From JAUHWS01 sp964571805 (GTDB lineage: Bacteria > Patescibacteriota > Gracilibacteria > UM-FILTER-43-11): a DNA stretch of 17,020 bases. The notes beneath the pieces were generated by a model that saw nothing but the letters and a program-made list of their open reading frames with translations, did not search any database and was not told the origin of the DNA. Both the position numbers and the translations under genes were made by a program. The stretch covers positions 1 through 17,020 of the forward strand of contig CAZNDI010000012.1 in the NCBI GenBank assembly GCA_964571805.1, written 5' to 3'. Positions 13,530-17,020 of the stretch are shown in pieces (position 1 is the first letter of the stretch; each line of letters starts with the position of its first letter).

Positions 13530-13980
13530 GTGTCAGAGAATAAATCCCAACCCCAAATGCTACCGAAACATTCAGAGACTCTTTTTTGCCGTGCATGGGG
13601 ATGTGTAAAACGACATCGGAGAGCTGGAGTAATTCTTCGTTCACCCCCTCGATCTCGTTGCCCAAAATCATACAAACGGAATGATTGGAATGGAAATCTT
13701 GAATGTTTTTGCTGTTTTGATTCTTCTCCAAAGCCACAACCTCAATCCCCTCTTTTTTAAGCCTTTTGAGCAGAGGCAAGGGGTCGGGATGATATTCCCA
13801 CGGGATGACTTCTTCCGCCCCCAACGCTGTTTTGTAAATCTCTTTGCGCGGCGGGCAAGGCGTGTAGCCCGTCAAATAGATTTTAGAAACCCCCGCCCCG
13901 TCGGACGTTCGAAAAACCGAGCCGACGTTGTGCATGCTGCGGATATTATGAAGGAGGACGGAGACTAATTTTTTCTTCAC
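13513..13980 (-). CDS. TrmH/SpoU-family RNA 2'-O-methyltransferase
   Basis: SPOUT-fold methyltransferases of this family transfer a methyl group from SAM to a ribose 2'-OH in tRNA or rRNA. From GTG 13980 the protein has 155 aa. Motif 1 is NIRSMHNVGSVFRTSDGAG (12-30), motif 2 LGNEIEGV (106-113), motif 3 HIPMHGKKESLNVSVAFG (126-143): the knotted SAM site is complete. The frame also opens from an ATG at 14019, but those 13 extra residues (HITYYILLNTYE) are translated heptamer repeats and look non-coding, so I prefer the GTG. Neither has a Shine-Dalgarno. The last five codons (QKKSR) are part of the terminator stem. It follows purQ, probably in one transcript. Substrate unknown. Confidence 0.88.
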   Translation of the reverse strand: MKKKLVSVLLHNIRSMHNVGSVFRTSDGAGVSKIYLTGYTPCPPRKEIYKTALGAEEVIPWEYHPDPLPLLKRLKKEGIEVVALEKNQNSKNIQDFHSNHSVCMILGNEIEGVNEELLQLSDVVLHIPMHGKKESLNVSVAFGVGIYSLTQKKSR

Positions 13981-13985
13981 TTCGT

Positions 13986-14034
13986 AAGTATTAAGTAGTA
14001 TGTAGTAAGTAATATGCATAACTACACACTACTT
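13986..14034. repeat. Degenerate heptamer array with inverted copy between purQ and trmH-like genes
   Basis: Units AAGTATT, AAGTAGT, ATGTAGT, AAGTAAT, ATGCATA (13986-14020) are followed by the inverted units ACTACAC, ACTACTT (14021-14034). Arms 13993-14006 and 14021-14034 pair over 14 positions with one wobble and a 14-nt loop. The outer arm includes the purQ stop codon (14029-14031). Confidence 0.65.
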
Positions 14035-15324
14035 ATACAAAACCATCGAAAACGGATTGTAGAGAATTTTTGAATCAATCACTTTCTGAATCGTGTCTTC
14101 ATCGGCCTGAGAAAAATTCCAAACGATTCCATAGCTGACCGATTCAATCATCTTGCCCACATGCACGGAAAGGGAGTTTTTCTTTGAGGCACCCACCATG
14201 TCCGTTTCATCGGCTGTCATCACCGAAGCTTCCAAATTCATGGTTTTAGGCTTTAAACCGGTTTGAGGGTCATACTGAAACAATTCAGTCCCGATTTTAA
14301 CGAAAACCAGATGTTTATTGAAATTCGCCACTTCTCCGGAGTTCAGGATTTTGGAGACGGCTTCTTTAGGGTCGGCACCCGCAGAAAAATTGATTCCGAA
14401 AAACTCATAACGGTCTAAATGCAGGGCTATTCCTTTCCTGATCAAAGTTTCCTCGATCGTCCGTTCCGTATTGTCGGTAATGATCAGCCGAATATAAAAT
14501 TCCAAATCAAAAACTTGTTTCTTTTTGATATTCTCTTTCGTTTGACCCATTCCGAGAGAGTTATAGGAGGACTTGTTTTCAGACTCCAAATAATGTTTGA
14601 TGGACTGAAAGACGAGATTTCCATTACCCATCGGATCACGTTCGGGATGAGGCATGATGGCCATCACGTTTCCGGCCGGATTGGAGATGGCGGCAATGGC
14701 TGCCATGGCTCCGTTTGGGGTGATCGGATAATGGGGATCGACTTTTCCCTCTGAATCGCAGTATTTAAAAACGATCTGCCCATTCGCTTCCATTTTTTTA
14801 AGCAGTTCTTCTTCCATGATGAAACGGCCTTCTCCATGAGCAAAGGGAATGTGCAGCAGTTCATCAAACTGATTGAAGGCCGTGCGGCCTTTTGGAGACG
14901 TGTTTTTGAGGTAAGCCCACGCATTGTAAAAGCCGGTATCCACAATTTGATCGCCTTCTTTCATCTCATTCCAAGCCAAGGCCATACCCAAAGCTTTATT
15001 TTCATAGCCCGGCACCAGACCTGTTTCCACTAAAACCTGAGCTCCATTGCAGATGCCTAAAATAATTTTCCCTGCATCGGCTTCTTTTCTAAGAATGTCG
15101 GTGATGGGGTCTTGAGCTGCCACGACTCCGCTCCGTCCTCGATCCTCGTAACTGAATCCCCCGGCTATGCAGTATCCTGAAAACTCTTGAGTTCGACTCG
15201 TATTTAACATGCCTGGATCATTCCAAAGCACCACTTCAGCTTCCATTCCATTGCGCTTAAACGCCCGAACGGCCTCGGTTTCACAATTGGTTCCCGGAAA
15301 GGAGATGACGGCAAATTTGAACAT
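14029..15324 (-). CDS. purQ: PurQ glutaminase subunit of FGAM synthase with fused PurS-like C-terminal region
   Basis: PurQ supplies ammonia from glutamine to PurL in step four of purine synthesis. Residues 1-250 are a full PurQ: FPGTNCE (9-15), GGFSYEDRGRSG (55-66), nucleophile Cys92 in GICNGAQ, and His226/Glu228 in MPHPE. PurQ is normally about 220-270 aa; this protein has 431. Residues 270-431 resemble PurS: FYIRLIITDNTERTIEETL...GIALHLDRYEFFGINFS with KEAVSKIL (276-327), then VGKMIESVSYGI...ADEDTIQKVIDSKILYNPFSMV (389-428), where the NP near the end matches the PurS C-terminal block. PurS bridges PurQ and PurL, so a fusion is sensible, but the tail assignment is inference. ATG 15324, promoter 15349-15377, no Shine-Dalgarno; trmH-like gene follows. 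Confidence 0.9.
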   Translation of the reverse strand: MFKFAVISFPGTNCETEAVRAFKRNGMEAEVVLWNDPGMLNTSRTQEFSGYCIAGGFSYEDRGRSGVVAAQDPITDILRKEADAGKIILGICNGAQVLVETGLVPGYENKALGMALAWNEMKEGDQIVDTGFYNAWAYLKNTSPKGRTAFNQFDELLHIPFAHGEGRFIMEEELLKKMEANGQIVFKYCDSEGKVDPHYPITPNGAMAAIAAISNPAGNVMAIMPHPERDPMGNGNLVFQSIKHYLESENKSSYNSLGMGQTKENIKKKQVFDLEFYIRLIITDNTERTIEETLIRKGIALHLDRYEFFGINFSAGADPKEAVSKILNSGEVANFNKHLVFVKIGTELFQYDPQTGLKPKTMNLEASVMTADETDMVGASKKNSLSVHVGKMIESVSYGIVWNFSQADEDTIQKVIDSKILYNPFSMVLYK

Positions 15325-15348
15325 GGTAAAGGATTATTAAGTGCTTAA

Positions 15349-15377
15349 AAAATACAGGAAAGTCTCTTTGCCGACAA
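15349..15377 (-). promoter_or_regulatory. Sigma70-type promoter of purQ
   Basis: Minus strand: TTGTCG (15372-15377), 17 bp, TATTTT (15349-15354). The leader would be about 18 nt. The promoter lies in the 64-bp gap after the large lipoprotein gene. Confidence 0.4.
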
Positions 15378-15388
15378 TTGGTCAATTT

Positions 15389-17020
15389 TTAAAAACGTTT
15401 TGAGGGATCAATATCATGTTTATCAATGAAAAGGTCTTCAGTTGTATTAAGGTTATCGAATGATTCACTGGTGTCCAAGAAAAGCTGATTTATTTTCACT
15501 TCACCCTCTTCTTGTGAGATTTGCTTGTTTAACATTTTAAGCCAAATCTCATTTATTTCTTTATACTGATTTTCAAGATCTTTAATTCGAATATCTATGT
15601 CTTCTAAAAATGCCTCTCGAAGGGTCGTATCTCCCTCCAATCCTTCCATCTTTACTAATTTATCCCTCTGTGTCTTAAGTCCAGAAACTGTTTCTACGCG
15701 ATCCTTTTCTAGAGCTTCAATTTCAGCTTTTGGAGAAATACTTACTTTATTTTCTAAAAAATTAGTGACTAAATCCATGTTGTTATAAGCAAGGCTATCA
15801 TAATGATAATAATCATTGACCCCTTTTTGATGAGAGCTATTTAGTTTTTGAAAGTATTGTTCATTTTTACTGGGCATTTGTTTCATTGCTTCTTTTGTCA
15901 TTATTTCAAGAAAAGGTCCATAATCAATGACATTTTCCGTGGGTTTTTTGACTTTAAAGCTCTCAATGGGCTCAGCATTCGAAGTGAGGTTAAAAATTAT
16001 TTCTCCCTTCTCAAAAAACTTTTTCGCTTCTGAGCCAAGCGCATTCGTCTTATCAATGGCTTCTATTTGCTGCAGAACCTGTTGTAGTTTTTCATTATTT
16101 GTATTGATCACCGTTTTATAGGGCTGATAATCTTTTTGACCAATCCATACTTCAATATTTAAGGCTAGATTCACAATGTCCACGATCTCTCGTATTTCTA
16201 AATGACCCTCTTCCCATTCAAAGCCCATTTTAAGTTGTTTCTCCAACTCTTCAGGAGGGACGAAATGAAAGTGCTCATTGACGACTTTAATGAATCGTTC
16301 TAAGCCTTGGGAATCTAGGGCTAGAACATAATGATAAGTTGAGACACTCTTTCCGGAAAGATTCTTGATTTTTTCCAGACCCAAGTCCTTTGATAAAATA
16401 ATTACTTTTGAATTCGCAAAATCCTTCTTCAGTCCTTGGCGGAGATAATTTTCCACTGCTTTGAAGTCAAAATTCATCTCTGTTCCCATCTGTAGATTTT
16501 TTAAACCTGCATCAATCAGGGGGCGAAGGCCTTTGAAGGAAACATGAAAAACATCATTGAGATAGGGTTTGATGACGGTTGAAAGGATGAGATTCACTTG
16601 CTTGGCTTGCTCTTGAGTCAGGCCATCATTTTCTAAAAAATCCCCTCTCATATCAAATTTCTTGTAGCCAATATAAACATCATCTCCCGAAACCTTCATT
16701 TCAGCTTCGGCATTAATTTCCACCAATCCCGACTCAGGTTGTTTCACCTTAATCTTCGCTTCAAATGAACCTTCTTGTTGAAGATTTTTTGCATCAGACA
16801 CATCACTTTTTTGCTTGATGAGATAATCGGCAGAAAAATTTCCACTCGTAAGCGGATCCTGCACTTCCATTTTCATCACCGCCTCAGTCTTGGAGGCCTC
16901 AGGTCTTTCTGTAAGAAATTTTTGTATTACAACTTCTGGTGACTCTATGGTTTGTTCACTTTGTGTGCAGGCTGCTAGTAAAAATAAGGAAAAGAAGCAA
17001 AAAAATGAACGATAATTTTC
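15389..17020 (-). CDS. Large lipoprotein (5' end beyond the window)
   Basis: The frame is open to the window edge and 543 residues are visible. The first visible residues read ENYRSFFCFFSLFLLAAC, a signal peptide with lipobox LAAC; the lipidated Cys is encoded at 16967-16969. The GTG at 16879 is therefore an internal codon, not the start. After a short Glu/Thr-rich linker comes a domain of alternating strands and helices (about 16870-15900), with segments such as AEMKVSGDDVYIGYKKFDMRG that recall LolA/LppX-like lipid-binding folds; this is only an impression. The last 115 residues (15389-15730) match the small lipoprotein at 12954. There is no enzyme signature. Function unknown; location is the outer face of the membrane. 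Confidence 0.82.
   Translation of the reverse strand, partial: ENYRSFFCFFSLFLLAACTQSEQTIESPEVVIQKFLTERPEASKTEAVMKMEVQDPLTSGNFSADYLIKQKSDVSDAKNLQQEGSFEAKIKVKQPESGLVEINAEAEMKVSGDDVYIGYKKFDMRGDFLENDGLTQEQAKQVNLILSTVIKPYLNDVFHVSFKGLRPLIDAGLKNLQMGTEMNFDFKAVENYLRQGLKKDFANSKVIILSKDLGLEKIKNLSGKSVSTYHYVLALDSQGLERFIKVVNEHFHFVPPEELEKQLKMGFEWEEGHLEIREIVDIVNLALNIEVWIGQKDYQPYKTVINTNNEKLQQVLQQIEAIDKTNALGSEAKKFFEKGEIIFNLTSNAEPIESFKVKKPTENVIDYGPFLEIMTKEAMKQMPSKNEQYFQKLNSSHQKGVNDYYHYDSLAYNNMDLVTNFLENKVSISPKAEIEALEKDRVETVSGLKTQRDKLVKMEGLEGDTTLREAFLEDIDIRIKDLENQYKEINEIWLKMLNKQISQEEGEVKINQLFLDTSESFDNLNTTEDLFIDKHDIDPSKRF

Noticed and set aside
1..17020. Recoded UGA (Gracilibacteria-type code)
   Set aside because: Conserved proteins read through with no internal UGA, and several genes end in UGA at the expected length.

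Overview
The window looks like a chromosomal segment of a small-genome bacterium of the Patescibacteria/CPR type. A Peregrinibacteria-like member is my best guess, by inference only. The DNA is AT-rich. The clues are a short VirB2/TrbC-type T4SS pilin next to an AI-2E family permease, several orphan proteins, an almost complete lack of Shine-Dalgarno sites, frequent TTG/GTG starts and short 5' leaders. UGA is used as a normal stop (protease, rmlA, trmH-like), so this is not the UGA=Gly code of Gracilibacteria/Absconditabacteria. No tRNA, rRNA, IS element or CRISPR array was seen.

Layout. 1-262: 3' end of a DsbA-like thioredoxin gene, convergent with der. 264-2902 (minus): rpsU, a membrane-anchored trypsin-like protease and der, probably one cluster behind a good rpsU promoter. 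3040-3429: orphan gene with its own promoter. 3437-5127 (minus): an m5U RNA methyltransferase and an uncharacterised basic protein. 5195-7582 (plus): a sugar-polymer cassette of GT2 glycosyltransferase, GDP-mannose-type Nudix hydrolase and GT2 rhamnosyltransferase-like enzyme, facing rmlA (dTDP-glucose synthesis) and proS on the minus strand. 10151-10455: a gene-free stretch with heptamer repeats, a hairpin and two promoters. 10456-12164: T4SS-type pilin and AI-2E permease. 12241-12762: second orphan gene. 12954-13478: small lipoprotein. 13513-15324 (minus): TrmH-type methyltransferase and a PurQ with an extra PurS-like C-terminal region. 15389-end (minus): a large lipoprotein whose start lies outside the window and whose C-terminus is homologous to the small lipoprotein.

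Most interesting points: (1) rpsU is the only gene with a clear Shine-Dalgarno sequence, which recalls bS21 autoregulation in Bacteroidota; (2) purQ carries a fused PurS-like tail; (3) two nearby lipoproteins share a C-terminal domain; (4) AAGNNNT-type heptamer arrays recur between genes and form hairpins; (5) two divergent promoters interlock in one 34-bp segment. The genes mix housekeeping (translation, GTPase, purines) with cell-surface functions (glycans, pilin, lipoproteins).
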